A stretch of 47,929 nt of DNA from Bacteroidales bacterium (lineage in GTDB: Bacteria; Bacteroidota; Bacteroidia; Bacteroidales; UBA932). Each line of letters begins with the position of its first letter. Position 1 is the first letter of the stretch. The notes under the pieces are model-generated. The model saw nothing but the letters and a program-made list of their open reading frames with translations. It made no database searches and was not told where the DNA came from. Below, piece by piece: positions 1 to 7,734 of the stretch. Where the stretch lies: assembly GCA_017961345.1 (NCBI GenBank), contig JAGCXP010000015.1, positions 1 through 47,929 of the forward strand. The letters are read 5' to 3'. Made by a program: the position numbers and the translations under genes.

Positions 1-158
1 TCCAATGCATCTTTTCGGGCGGCCTCCTTGTCCACGGCAAAAAGGGAATCGAGATTTTCTTTCACATCGGGATAAGAGCCGTAAAGATCTACGACTAATT
101 GAACCAACTCTTTTTGTGGCAATGAAGCAAGGGACTTCTTCAGTTGTGTTTTATTCAT
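1..158 (-). CDS. DUF6155-like protein, N-terminal part only
   Basis: This is the start of a gene that runs off the left edge of the window. Translation from the ATG at 158 gives MNKTQLKKSLASLPQKELVQ and continues in one open frame to base 1, about 52 residues. The N-terminus (MNKTQLKK.L..L....L...V.DLY) resembles the small uncharacterised DUF6155 family of Bacteroidota. No function is known and no catalytic motif is visible in the part present. A -7 element (TATCTTTG on the minus strand, 186-179) lies upstream and supports the start. It is divergent from the small RNA unit at 198-482. Confidence 0.6.
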   Translation of the reverse strand, partial: MNKTQLKKSLASLPQKELVQLVVDLYGSYPDVKENLDSLFAVDKEAARKDAL

Positions 159-178
159 TAAAACAAGGATAACAAGTA

Positions 179-186
179 CAAAGATA
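179..186 (-). promoter_or_regulatory. Bacteroidota -7 element for the DUF6155 gene
   Basis: TATCTTTG on the minus strand, 20 nt upstream of the ATG at 158. No TTTG at the ideal spacing is seen. Confidence 0.5.
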
Positions 187-197
187 ACTATTTATAC

Positions 198-228
198 TTT
201 GACGTACCCTACAAATAGTGTATATTTG
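198..228 (+). promoter_or_regulatory. Strong promoter of the putative small RNA
   Basis: TTTG at 198-201, exactly 19 nt, then TATATTTG at 221-228. This matches the full Bacteroidota consensus (TTTG-N19-TAnnTTTG). Transcription should start around 232-236, just before the first hairpin of the RNA. Confidence 0.75.
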
Positions 229-234
229 CGTTAA

Positions 235-482
235 TCCCGCAAGGGATAGCGTTCCAGTTCACTTTTGACGAACGGGTATGCGGTTGGACAAGGACATGGA
301 GGCCCCTCAGAAATGAATTTTGAGGACATTTATGGACATGTATGGCCGAATAAACGGACGCAAAACCGGACGTATTTTAAGAAAACACGCCCTGTACGCA
401 CCGAGAGGCATACTACTCGTTTGTTGGAACGAGGAGGAATATTGAAAACGAAAGGGACTGACCAAACGGCCGGTCCCTTTTT
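235..482 (+). ncRNA. Candidate structured small RNA, 6S-like or Bacteroidales-1-like
   Basis: A region of about 245 nt has a consensus promoter in front and an intrinsic terminator at the end but no credible protein. It begins with a small hairpin TCCC-GCAA-GGGA (235-246). Long-range pairing closes it into a rod: CGTTCCA (250-256) with TGGAACG (425-431), then ACGAACG (268-274) with CGTTTGT (418-424, one G-U), then GTATGC (276-281) with GCATAC (408-413). Inside lies CCTCAGAA/TTTTGAGG. A long rod with an asymmetric internal bulge recalls 6S RNA, and a promoter-to-terminator layout is described for the Bacteroidales-1 motif. The assignment is inference; an unknown RNA is possible. The 96-codon open frame over it lacks plausible composition. 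Confidence 0.55.
451..482 (+). terminator. Intrinsic terminator of the small RNA
   Basis: AAAGGGAC (451-458) pairs with GTCCCTTT (473-480), followed by a short T-run. It ends the putative RNA and separates it from the nitroreductase promoter 35 nt further on. Confidence 0.7.
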
Positions 483-516
483 CGTAGGTGCGGCAAGACG
501 GGACGAATACCTTCAG

Positions 517-547
517 TTTGGAGTTTTCGCTAAAATAAGTATATTTG
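517..547 (+). promoter_or_regulatory. Promoter of the nitroreductase gene
   Basis: TTTG at 517-520, 19 nt, TATATTTG at 540-547. The ATG at 552 begins only five bases after the final G, so the transcript is probably leaderless. Confidence 0.75.
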
Positions 548-551
548 CCCC

Positions 552-1229
552 ATGACACTTCAAGATGCAATCAAAACCAGGCATTCTGTAAGAAAGTATG
601 CCGACAAGCCTATTGAAAAGGCGAAAGCGGACGCACTCCGCGCAGAAATTGAAAAAATCAACGCAGAAAGCGGGCTTCACATCCAGCTGGTACTCGAAGA
701 GCCGAAGTGTTTCTCGAGCGGAATCTGGAAATATGGGCAGTTTTCAGGCGTAAAGAACTACTTCGTGATGGCCGGTCCCAAGGGCAAAGAAGCCGAAGAG
801 AAGATTGGTTACTACGGCGAGAGGCTGGTTCTTCTGGCGCAGACCCTGGGCCTCGGCAGCTGCTGGGTGGGGCTCACCTACAAGAAGATACCGGGAACCT
901 TCACGCTCAGGGAAGGTGACATCGTTCACTGCATGATTGCGCTGGGCTATGGCGCAACCCCCGGCGTGCAGCACCCGCTGAAACCGGCGGAGCAATTCTA
1001 TGTGTCCGAAGGTATTCCTCCCAAATGGTTCCAGGACGGAATGGAAGCCGCCCTGCTGGCCCCCACCGCTGTCAATCAGCAGAAATTCAAATTCATCCTG
1101 CGCGAAGGCAACAAAGTGGAGGCCAGGACAACTTTCTCTATGGCCGGGTACACCCATGTCGATCTGGGCATCGTCAAATACCACTTCGAGGTCGGCGCCG
1201 GGAAGGAGAATTTCGAGTGGGTTGTCTAA
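552..1229 (+). CDS. Nitroreductase family protein (TM1586-type)
   Basis: A 225-residue predicted flavin-dependent oxidoreductase of the nitroreductase superfamily. The N-terminus carries the FMN-binding signature TRHSVRKY (residues 9-16). The middle has LGLGSCWVGL, and a second half beginning near residue 160 (GMEAALLAPTAVNQQ) repeats the substrate-pocket helix, as in the two-lobed TM1586 type. The substrate is unknown; such enzymes reduce quinones or nitro compounds with NAD(P)H. The start at 552 is fixed by the RHS motif nine residues in and by the promoter immediately upstream. It is a single-gene unit converging on the phosphatase gene, with 7 bp between the stops. Confidence 0.85.
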   Translation: MTLQDAIKTRHSVRKYADKPIEKAKADALRAEIEKINAESGLHIQLVLEEPKCFSSGIWKYGQFSGVKNYFVMAGPKGKEAEEKIGYYGERLVLLAQTLGLGSCWVGLTYKKIPGTFTLREGDIVHCMIALGYGATPGVQHPLKPAEQFYVSEGIPPKWFQDGMEAALLAPTAVNQQKFKFILREGNKVEARTTFSMAGYTHVDLGIVKYHFEVGAGKENFEWVV

Positions 1230-1236
1230 CTGAATC

Positions 1237-3222
1237 CTATTTCACAACAACGACATTGGGGACGACACGCTGGCCGTAGCCGTCGTACTTCTTGTTGTCG
1301 TAAGGGTGGTTGATGACGCCCGGTCCCTCGATCCAGAGGGTGGCTGAGCCGCCGCCGTCGAGGTTGAGGGCTTCGGTCATACCGACCATACGGGCGAGTT
1401 TGGCGGTCTCTTCGATGGTGGCGCCGATGCCTTCCTTGAAGCGGCCGTCGATGACCATCAGGTAGATGTAGCCGTTGTCATCGGTGCCGATGACGCTGCG
1501 GGGATGACGGCGGGTGTAGAAGGTGTCGTTCGAAGGCCAGTTGCAGATGATTTCCCGGCCGTCGGACAGCAGGATGGGACCGGCGGCGAGGGCCTCGTCG
1601 TAACCACGGGCGTATTTCTCGCACTTCTCCGGAGCGCTGCGCAGAATGCGCATCCATTTCCCGTCATAGACGAACATGCCGTCCACGCGGAAGAGTTCAT
1701 CCGGGGTCGTCATTCCCTTCACCTTGTTCGAGTCCTTCACGAAGGTGGTGGGCACGAGGGTCTTCATGTTGAAATAACTGCCGTTGATGGCGGCGAGAGC
1801 GCCGGCTTTCTGCGCGAGGGCGGAGGTGCTGTCGGAGTTCTCCGCCGGGGCGTCCACCACGTCAAGCCGGTGTTCGTCGGCTTTGAAACGGATGACGGAG
1901 ACCGTCTGCATCGCACCGAAGGCGGGCGCCTGGGTGACGGCATACTGCAGGCCGTTGCCACCGTCCTTCCATTCCACTTGGTCGGCGAAGGCGTTGGGGT
2001 CCCGCAGGAAGCGGGCTTTGACCTGCTCCCAGTCGTAGAAGACGCTCTCCACGGGCTGGAGGCCTTCGAGGTGGCGCTCAATCCCGTTATAGACGAATTT
2101 CACGAGCACGTTCCCCTTGCCGTTACGGTAAAAGACCAGCTGCAGATTGGTTCCCAGGGGAATGTTGCGGGGGTTGGCCCACTTCTCGGGAATTTCGTCA
2201 AAGGAAAGGCGGGCGCCCACTTCTTCCAGGCCGAAGTAGCCGGCGGCGGCCATGGAGGGATAGTCGTGGCCGAATTTCAGGTCGGCGCAGACCGTTCCGT
2301 TGTTCAAGGCGTCGTCCGCCTTCTCGAGGATGTCGCGGACCATCGGTTCGGCGCGCGGCATGCGGACCTGGCCGAATTCGACGGAATTCCCGTGCTTGAT
2401 ATAAAGGTCGCGCAGGTAGTACTCCCACCAGAAATACACCGTTTCCTCGGAAAGATGGCGGAAGATGTTGATGTCCAGGTCGGAAGCCTGGGCGGTGCGC
2501 GCCAGGGCAAAAATGTACTTGTTGAAGCGGCTCGAGCTGATGGAAAGCTTCTTTCCGCGCTCGGGGTCGGTGAACAGACGCTCATAGATGGCGTTGCCGT
2601 CGGGCTCGTTTTTCTTCTTGAATATGTCCAGCATCTTGTCCGCCGCCTTTTTGTGGACGGGATCCGCCTTGTTGTCCATGTAACGCTGGATGCGTTCGCC
2701 GCTGTCGAAGGTGTAGGAAAGACCCTTGACGGAGGAGGAGAGTTCGTTTGTGAAAGCCGTGCCGCTCAGGATGGAACGGGGAACGATGCTTACTTCCACG
2801 CGGACTTTCTTGTTGCCCTTTTTGAAGACGTCGCCATAGGCCTTGAGAATGCGCCGGGCCTGTTCCTGATGTTCCCAGGCGCCGCGGCGGGTGAGGTGCC
2901 CCGGCCGTCCGTCCCAGGCGGCGATGACCTGCCGGGCTTCATCCAGCAGTTCTTTGCCTTCCTGTGTCAGGATGCCTTCGCGCTCGGCCTGTTTGAGCAC
3001 TTCCATGACATAGTCATACCCATTGGGCGAGAAATCGTTGCGGGAGCCGTGGCGGGCGTAATGGCTCAGGTAAACCGGTTTGTAGCCCTTCGGGGCCGGG
3101 GTGACGGTCTCGTCGATGAACTCGTAAATGTGGGTGTTGACACCCGCACGGTTCGGGTCTTCCCGCAGCATCTGTTGGGGCCCGGGGAGCATCGAAAGGG
3201 TAAGGAGAACGGATAAAAGCAT
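1237..3222 (-). CDS. Secreted histidine phosphatase fused to phosphodiester glycosidase (NAGPA) domain
   Basis: A 661-residue exported protein with two catalytic modules. After a hydrophobic N-terminus (about 1-15), residues 45-385 form a histidine acid phosphatase domain of the phytase/MINPP type, with the catalytic RHGSR at 57-61 and the acid motif GHD at 318-320. Residues 425-661 match the NAGPA/phosphodiester glycosidase domain, with NGSYF (480-484), RSVIG (575-579) and LDGGGSATL (621-629). The first module should remove phosphate monoesters (inositol phosphates or sugar phosphates). The second family hydrolyses sugar-1-phosphodiester bonds. Together they suggest stepwise release of phosphate and sugar from an extracellular phosphodiester, which is inference. 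It is monocistronic, with a -7 element 24 nt upstream of the start. Confidence 0.85.
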   Translation of the reverse strand: MLLSVLLTLSMLPGPQQMLREDPNRAGVNTHIYEFIDETVTPAPKGYKPVYLSHYARHGSRNDFSPNGYDYVMEVLKQAEREGILTQEGKELLDEARQVIAAWDGRPGHLTRRGAWEHQEQARRILKAYGDVFKKGNKKVRVEVSIVPRSILSGTAFTNELSSSVKGLSYTFDSGERIQRYMDNKADPVHKKAADKMLDIFKKKNEPDGNAIYERLFTDPERGKKLSISSSRFNKYIFALARTAQASDLDINIFRHLSEETVYFWWEYYLRDLYIKHGNSVEFGQVRMPRAEPMVRDILEKADDALNNGTVCADLKFGHDYPSMAAAGYFGLEEVGARLSFDEIPEKWANPRNIPLGTNLQLVFYRNGKGNVLVKFVYNGIERHLEGLQPVESVFYDWEQVKARFLRDPNAFADQVEWKDGGNGLQYAVTQAPAFGAMQTVSVIRFKADEHRLDVVDAPAENSDSTSALAQKAGALAAINGSYFNMKTLVPTTFVKDSNKVKGMTTPDELFRVDGMFVYDGKWMRILRSAPEKCEKYARGYDEALAAGPILLSDGREIICNWPSNDTFYTRRHPRSVIGTDDNGYIYLMVIDGRFKEGIGATIEETAKLARMVGMTEALNLDGGGSATLWIEGPGVINHPYDNKKYDGYGQRVVPNVVVVK

Positions 3223-3246
3223 AATGGTTTGTGGTTATATTCTTGG

Positions 3247-3254
3247 CAAAGATA
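3247..3254 (-). promoter_or_regulatory. -7 element for the phosphatase fusion gene
   Basis: TATCTTTG on the minus strand, 24 nt before the ATG at 3222. Confidence 0.6.
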
Positions 3255-3280
3255 GCAATATTCGGCAGATTTGAGGGATG

Positions 3281-4192
3281 TCAGCAGCATTTTTCCTCGT
3301 CGCTGCAGTGGCCTTTCGTTTCGGGCTCGAGGGTGCTGTGGGCGATGCCGTTCTGCACGAGCGTCTGTTTTACTGCGGGAATGACGGTCCCGGCCAGGGA
3401 AATATCGTCGATGACCAGATGGGCGGTCAGGGCCGTCTCGGTCGTGCTGATGGGCCAGATGTGGAGGTGGTGGACATCCCGTACGCCTTCGGTCTGCCGG
3501 ATCAGGTCGATGATATGCTGCGCATCCATTCCTTCGGGTACGGCGTCGATACTCAGGCGGATGCTCTGTTTCAACAGGTCCCAGGTGCCCACGAGAATGA
3601 CGGCGGCGACCACCAGGCCGATGATGGGGTCGATGACGGTCCAGCCCGTCAGGCTGATGACGATGCCGGAAACGACCACGCCCACGGAAACGAGGGTGTC
3701 GGCGAGCATATGGAGATAGGCGCCCTTGGCGTTGAGGTCGTGCCCCTGCTTGCGCATCAGAAGGAAGGCGGTCAGACCGTTGACGAGGATGCCCGCGCCG
3801 GCCGTCCAGGAGATGACCGCTCCGTCCACGGAGACGGGGTGCACGAATTTGTCAATACTTTCGAGAATAATGGCGCCGACCGCGACCAGCAGGATCACGG
3901 CGTTCGTCAGGGAAATCAGCACGGACATTTTCCGGTAGCCGTAGGTGTATCCCTCGCGGCTGTGGCTGTGCAACAGGCCGAGGGCGATGAGGGCGAGGAC
4001 GAGGGAAATGATGTCGCTGAGGTTGTGCCCTGCATCGGAAAGCAGGCCCACCGAGCCGCTCCAGAGCCCTGCGGCCACTTCGATGATGACATAGGAGAGG
4101 TTGAGGACGATGGAAAGGATATAGACGCTCTTGAGGGATGCGTTCGCGACGGCCGGGCCGTGATGGTGGTGATGGTGGTGTTCGTGTGCCAT
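3281..4192 (-). CDS. Cation diffusion facilitator (zinc/cadmium exporter)
   Basis: A 303-residue inner-membrane CDF transporter that exports Zn2+ or related divalent ions in exchange for protons. The N-terminus is a histidine tract (MAHEHHHHHHHGP), a typical cytosolic metal-binding tail. Six hydrophobic segments follow, with the HNLSD metal-site motif in helix 2 (GLLSDAGHNLSD) and its partner in helix 5 (HMLADTLVSVGV). A cytosolic C-terminal domain of about 80 residues contains HHLHIWPIS. The start at 4192 is preferred over one 37 codons upstream because it begins at the His tail and lies downstream of the minus-strand TATCTTTG at 4246-4239. It is divergent from a G3E GTPase, a zinc-linked pairing. 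Confidence 0.9.
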   Translation of the reverse strand: MAHEHHHHHHHGPAVANASLKSVYILSIVLNLSYVIIEVAAGLWSGSVGLLSDAGHNLSDIISLVLALIALGLLHSHSREGYTYGYRKMSVLISLTNAVILLVAVGAIILESIDKFVHPVSVDGAVISWTAGAGILVNGLTAFLLMRKQGHDLNAKGAYLHMLADTLVSVGVVVSGIVISLTGWTVIDPIIGLVVAAVILVGTWDLLKQSIRLSIDAVPEGMDAQHIIDLIRQTEGVRDVHHLHIWPISTTETALTAHLVIDDISLAGTVIPAVKQTLVQNGIAHSTLEPETKGHCSDEEKCC

Positions 4193-4238
4193 TCCGTTGG
4201 TCTTAAAGTTTGTGTCCCGAGAACTGTTTTCGGGAGTC

Positions 4239-4246
4239 CAAAGATA
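4239..4246 (-). promoter_or_regulatory. -7 element for the CDF exporter gene
   Basis: TATCTTTG on the minus strand. The leader between it and the ATG contains a hairpin (CCCGA/TCGGG around 4217-4234). Confidence 0.6.
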
Positions 4247-4267
4247 CAAAATTCCCGCCGAAGTTGC

Positions 4268-4275
4268 TATCTTTG
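4268..4275 (+). promoter_or_regulatory. -7 element for the G3E GTPase gene
   Basis: TATCTTTG on the plus strand, 38 nt before the ATG at 4314 and only 21 bp from the opposing promoter. The two promoters therefore share one control region. Confidence 0.6.
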
Positions 4276-4313
4276 CATTCCCGAATGCGACCCCATGTCC
4301 CATCGGCGAAGCT

Positions 4314-5453
4314 ATGACAATAGAAATGCAGAAAAACCAGATTCCGGTCCTGCTGCTGACCGGTTACCTCGGCAGCGGAAAGACCACCCTCCTCAACCGG
4401 ATTCTCTCCAATCGCAAGGGCATCCGCTTTGCGGTGATTGTCAACGATATCGGAGAGGTAAACATTGACGCCGACCTGATTGAAAAGGGTGGGGTCGTGG
4501 GCCAGAAAGACGACAGCCTCGTGGCCCTGCAGAACGGTTGTATCTGCTGCACGCTGAAGTTGGACCTGGTGAACCAACTGGCGGAACTGACGCGCCAGAA
4601 GAAGTTTGACTACATTGTCATCGAGGCCAGCGGCATCTGCGAACCGGCTCCGATTGCCCAGACCATCTCCACCCTGCCCCAGTTCGGGCCGCAGTATATG
4701 ATGGACTCCCTGCCCTATGTGGACAGCATCGTGACGGTGGTGGACGCGCTGCGGATGCGGGATGAATTCGACGGAGGCGCTGCCCTCGAGAAGGAAGACA
4801 TCGGAGACGACGACCTCGAGCGTCTGGTCATCGAGCAACTCGAATTCTGCAATATCGTCCTGCTCAACAAGGCCTCCGAAATCTCCGCCGACGAACTGGG
4901 CAAACTGCGGGCGATTGTCACCAGCCTCAATCCGGAGGCGAAAATTCTCGCCTGCGACTACGGCGATATCGACCTGGACGAAATCCTCTACACGGGGATG
5001 TTCGATTTCGAGCGGGTGGCCACCTCCGCCGCGTGGATTGCGGCCATCGAGGGCGAGGATGAAGATGAGGAGGAAGGCGAGGCGCTGGAGTATGGCATCG
5101 ACACCTTTGTCTATACCCGCCGCGAGGCCTTCGACATCAACAAGTTCGATTTCTTCTGCGCCCGCAAGTGGCCGAAAAATATCATCCGGGCGAAAGGTAT
5201 CTGCTATTTCGTGGATGAGACGGACAAGTGCTATCTCTTCGAGCAGGCGGGGCGCCAGATGGCGCTCAAGGATGCAGGCTACTGGTTTGCCACCATGCCT
5301 GAGGAACAACTCTCCCAGATGATGGAGCGCGACGAAAAACTGCGCCGCGACTGGGATCCCGACTATGGCGACCGGATGCAGAAACTGGTCTTTATCGGAC
5401 AGAACCTCGACAAGAAGCAACTGACGGCGTTGCTGGACGAGTGCATCGCGTAA
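4314..5453 (+). CDS. CobW/COG0523 G3E-family GTPase, putative zinc chaperone
   Basis: A 379-residue GTPase of the COG0523 group. The Walker A motif is GYLGSGKTT (17-25). The switch region has NDIGEVNID (44-52), the metal motif is GCICC (75-79, CxCC), and VIEASG and LLNKAS supply the Walker B and base-recognition motifs. An acidic stretch (EGEDEDEEEGEA) separates the GTPase from a CobW C-terminal domain. Family members deliver Zn2+ or cobalt to client proteins. The divergent CDF zinc exporter supports a zinc role, but the sequence alone does not prove the metal. The start at 4314 follows the promoter; an upstream frame extension would read through the promoter. Confidence 0.88.
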   Translation: MTIEMQKNQIPVLLLTGYLGSGKTTLLNRILSNRKGIRFAVIVNDIGEVNIDADLIEKGGVVGQKDDSLVALQNGCICCTLKLDLVNQLAELTRQKKFDYIVIEASGICEPAPIAQTISTLPQFGPQYMMDSLPYVDSIVTVVDALRMRDEFDGGAALEKEDIGDDDLERLVIEQLEFCNIVLLNKASEISADELGKLRAIVTSLNPEAKILACDYGDIDLDEILYTGMFDFERVATSAAWIAAIEGEDEDEEEGEALEYGIDTFVYTRREAFDINKFDFFCARKWPKNIIRAKGICYFVDETDKCYLFEQAGRQMALKDAGYWFATMPEEQLSQMMERDEKLRRDWDPDYGDRMQKLVFIGQNLDKKQLTALLDECIA

Positions 5454-5465
5454 GCAGAAAAACAT

Positions 5466-5473
5466 TAACTTTG
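5466..5473 (+). promoter_or_regulatory. -7 element for the kinase-RapZ fusion gene
   Basis: TAACTTTG, 16 nt before the ATG at 5490 and just after the GTPase stop. Confidence 0.45.
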
Positions 5474-5489
5474 TGAAAATCCCATCGTA

Positions 5490-6965
5490 ATGGCCGATTG
5501 CCCCCAGATACTCAGGACGCTGTTTCAGTCCTATGCCGGTGCCGAACCCGAGGCCGTTGCCGCCCTGCCCGCCTCTGCGAGCAACCGGCGGTATTACCGC
5601 CTGAGCGGAGGGGGAAAGACGCTCATCGCCGTCGTGGGCACTTCCCGGGAGGAGAACCGCGCCTTTGTAACCATTGCCCGGCATTTTCGCAGCAAAGGGC
5701 TGAACGTGCCGCAGGTGTATGCCGAGAGTGAAGACGGGATGGCCTACCTCCAGGAGGACCTGGGCGGGGACGTGCTTTTTGACAAGGTGGCCAAAGGCCG
5801 GGAGAGCGGGAATTATTCGAGCGAGGAAATCGCCCTTCTCAAGCGCACGGTTTCGGAACTTCCCCGTCTGCAGGTGAAAGGCGGAGAGGGGCTTCCCTGG
5901 AGCGTCTGCTACCCGCAGGAAGCGTTCGATGCGCGGATGGTGGATTTCGACCTCAACTATTTCAAATACTGCTATCTGAAGGCAACGGGACTGGAGTTCA
6001 ATGAAAACCGTCTGCAGGATGATTTCGAGGCGTTCAAGGCCGACTTGCTGGAGGAGACCGGCGAGACCTTTCTCTACCGCGATTTTCAGGCCCGCAACGT
6101 GATGATCCGGGAGGGCGAACCCTGGTTTATCGATTTTCAGGGCGGCCGCCGCGGCCCCGTTTACTACGACCTCGCCTCCTTTGTCTGGCAGGCGCGTTCG
6201 CGTTTCCCGAAGGCGCTCAAGGAAGAACTGATTGCGACCTATCTTCAGGCCCTCAAGGCTTTCCGTCCCGTGGATGAGAAAGAGTTTGCCCGCCGGCTCC
6301 GCCTGTTCGTGCTTTTCCGTACGCTTCAGGTGCTGGCGGCCTACGGTTTCCGCGGCTATTATGAACGGAAGACGGCATTTATCGAGAGCATACCTTTTGC
6401 GCTGGAGAACCTTCGGGAACTGCTGCAGGAGCCGTTTACGGCGTATCCTTATCTGAACGAAGTGCTGACCGCGCTCGCGCAGCTGCCCTCTGCCGAAGCC
6501 CGTAGCGGCGCCGCTTCCGCTGCGTCCTCGCCCCGGCCGGAAACGGCGGAGTCCGATGCTCCCCTTACCGTGACGGTGTATAGTTTCTCCTATAAGAAAG
6601 GTATTCCGGTGGATGAAAGCGGCAACGGCGGAGGCTATGTCTTTGATTGCCGCGCCGTCCACAACCCCGGGCGTTACGAGCAGTACAAGAACCTTTGCGG
6701 CGCGGACGAGCCGGTCATTCGCTTTCTGGAGGACAACGGCGAAATCTTCACCTTCCTCGAGAGCGCCTACAAGTTGGTGGACGCCCACGTGGAGCGTTAT
6801 CTGCAGCGCGGGTTCAATCATCTCCAGGTGAGTTTCGGCTGCACCGGCGGGCAGCACCGTTCGATGTACAGCGCCGAGCACATGGCCGCCCATCTCAAAG
6901 AAAAGTTCCCCTCCGTGCGTGTCGTCCTGCGTCACCGGGAGCGGGGTATCGAAAAGGTCTTATGA
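5490..6965 (+). CDS. AmgK-like sugar kinase fused to a RapZ C-terminal domain
   Basis: A 491-residue two-domain protein. Residues 1 to about 330 are an aminoglycoside-phosphotransferase-fold kinase: a nucleotide-loop region at the N-terminus, the catalytic loop YRDFQARN near 195, and the metal motif FIDFQ. It resembles AmgK, which phosphorylates N-acetylmuramate/GlcNAc at C1. An Ala/Ser/Pro-rich linker (about 330-355) leads to residues 356-491, which match the C-terminal domain of RapZ, including FGCTGGQHRS. In E. coli that domain senses glucosamine-6-phosphate and holds the RNase adaptor function; the RapZ N-terminal P-loop domain is absent. The stop overlaps the ATG of a MurU-like gene (ATGA), so the two are translationally coupled. 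The likely pathway is cell-wall amino sugar recycling. Confidence 0.85.
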   Translation: MADCPQILRTLFQSYAGAEPEAVAALPASASNRRYYRLSGGGKTLIAVVGTSREENRAFVTIARHFRSKGLNVPQVYAESEDGMAYLQEDLGGDVLFDKVAKGRESGNYSSEEIALLKRTVSELPRLQVKGGEGLPWSVCYPQEAFDARMVDFDLNYFKYCYLKATGLEFNENRLQDDFEAFKADLLEETGETFLYRDFQARNVMIREGEPWFIDFQGGRRGPVYYDLASFVWQARSRFPKALKEELIATYLQALKAFRPVDEKEFARRLRLFVLFRTLQVLAAYGFRGYYERKTAFIESIPFALENLRELLQEPFTAYPYLNEVLTALAQLPSAEARSGAASAASSPRPETAESDAPLTVTVYSFSYKKGIPVDESGNGGGYVFDCRAVHNPGRYEQYKNLCGADEPVIRFLEDNGEIFTFLESAYKLVDAHVERYLQRGFNHLQVSFGCTGGQHRSMYSAEHMAAHLKEKFPSVRVVLRHRERGIEKVL

Positions 6966-7705
6966 AAGCGATGGTCTTTGCCGCCGGCCTGGGTACCCGC
7001 CTGAAGCCCCTGACGGACAGTCGCCCCAAGGCGCTGGTCACCGTTTGCGGGAAACCCTTGCTCGCCCATACCCTCGAAAAACTCTGCAAAGCCGGATTTT
7101 CGCAGGTCGTGGTCAATATCCATCATTTTCCCCAAATGATGCGGGAATACTTGGCTGAAAACGATTTCGGCATCGACGTGCGGATTTCAGACGAGTCGGA
7201 CGCGCTGCTGGAGACCGGTGGGGGTATTCTTCACGCAAAATCGCTGCTGGAGCCCCTCGACGGGCCTTTTCTGGTGCACAACGTGGATATCGTGTCCAAT
7301 GCCGATTTGAAGGCTTTTCTTGCCCAGACAAGACCCGATGCGTTGGCGACCCTGTTGGTGAGCGAACGGAAAAGCAGCCGCTATCTGCTCTTCGATCCCG
7401 AGACGCTGCGGCTGGTGGGTTGGACGAACGTCCAGACCGGTGAGGTGCGTTCCCCTTATCCCTCGCTGGAGCCCGACCGCTATCTCCGCTATGCCTTTTC
7501 CGGCATCCACGCGCTCTCCCCGGAAATCTTTTCCGCCTTTGAAACGCTTGGCTTTTCCAGCCGTTTTCCCCTGATGGATTTCTACCTTCGCGCCTGCGAA
7601 CGCTATCCCATTTACGGGGTGCCGGATCCGAAGCTGACGCTGGTCGACGTGGGAAAATTCGAGACGCTCTCCGAGGCGGAACGCATTTGTCAGACCCTTC
7701 TCTGA
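6962..7705 (+). CDS. murU: MurU-like sugar-1-phosphate nucleotidyltransferase
   Basis: A 247-residue nucleotidyltransferase. The N-terminal signature AAGLGTRLKPLTDSRPKAL (about 6-24) binds the nucleotide triphosphate. VHNVDIVSN supplies the metal-binding Asp, and LETGGGIL marks the sugar pocket. MurU joins UTP to MurNAc-1-phosphate, bypassing de novo UDP-MurNAc synthesis. The assignment rests on the size, the closeness of the motifs to MurU, and the overlap with the AmgK-like kinase gene, as in the Pseudomonas amgK-murU pair. A GlcNAc-1-P or mannose-1-P nucleotidyltransferase is the main alternative. The ATG at 6962 overlaps the upstream stop by 4 bp. Confidence 0.78.
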   Translation: MKAMVFAAGLGTRLKPLTDSRPKALVTVCGKPLLAHTLEKLCKAGFSQVVVNIHHFPQMMREYLAENDFGIDVRISDESDALLETGGGILHAKSLLEPLDGPFLVHNVDIVSNADLKAFLAQTRPDALATLLVSERKSSRYLLFDPETLRLVGWTNVQTGEVRSPYPSLEPDRYLRYAFSGIHALSPEIFSAFETLGFSSRFPLMDFYLRACERYPIYGVPDPKLTLVDVGKFETLSEAERICQTLL

Positions 7706-7734
7706 CGCGGGCCTTTATTCAGGCGGGACGCGCC

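Noticed and set aside
265..555. A 96-codon open frame, and an 87-codon frame on the other strand, over the left intergenic region
   Set aside because: They cross a terminator hairpin and a consensus promoter, and the region folds into a rod-like RNA. Composition is not protein-like.
1504..3216. Long plus-strand open frame opposite the phosphatase fusion
   Set aside because: It is the high-GC antisense shadow of a gene with clear catalytic motifs. The same applies to long antisense frames opposite nearly all major genes here (for example 4203-6935, 10600-12003, 12535-14121, 16269-18038, 25569-28004).
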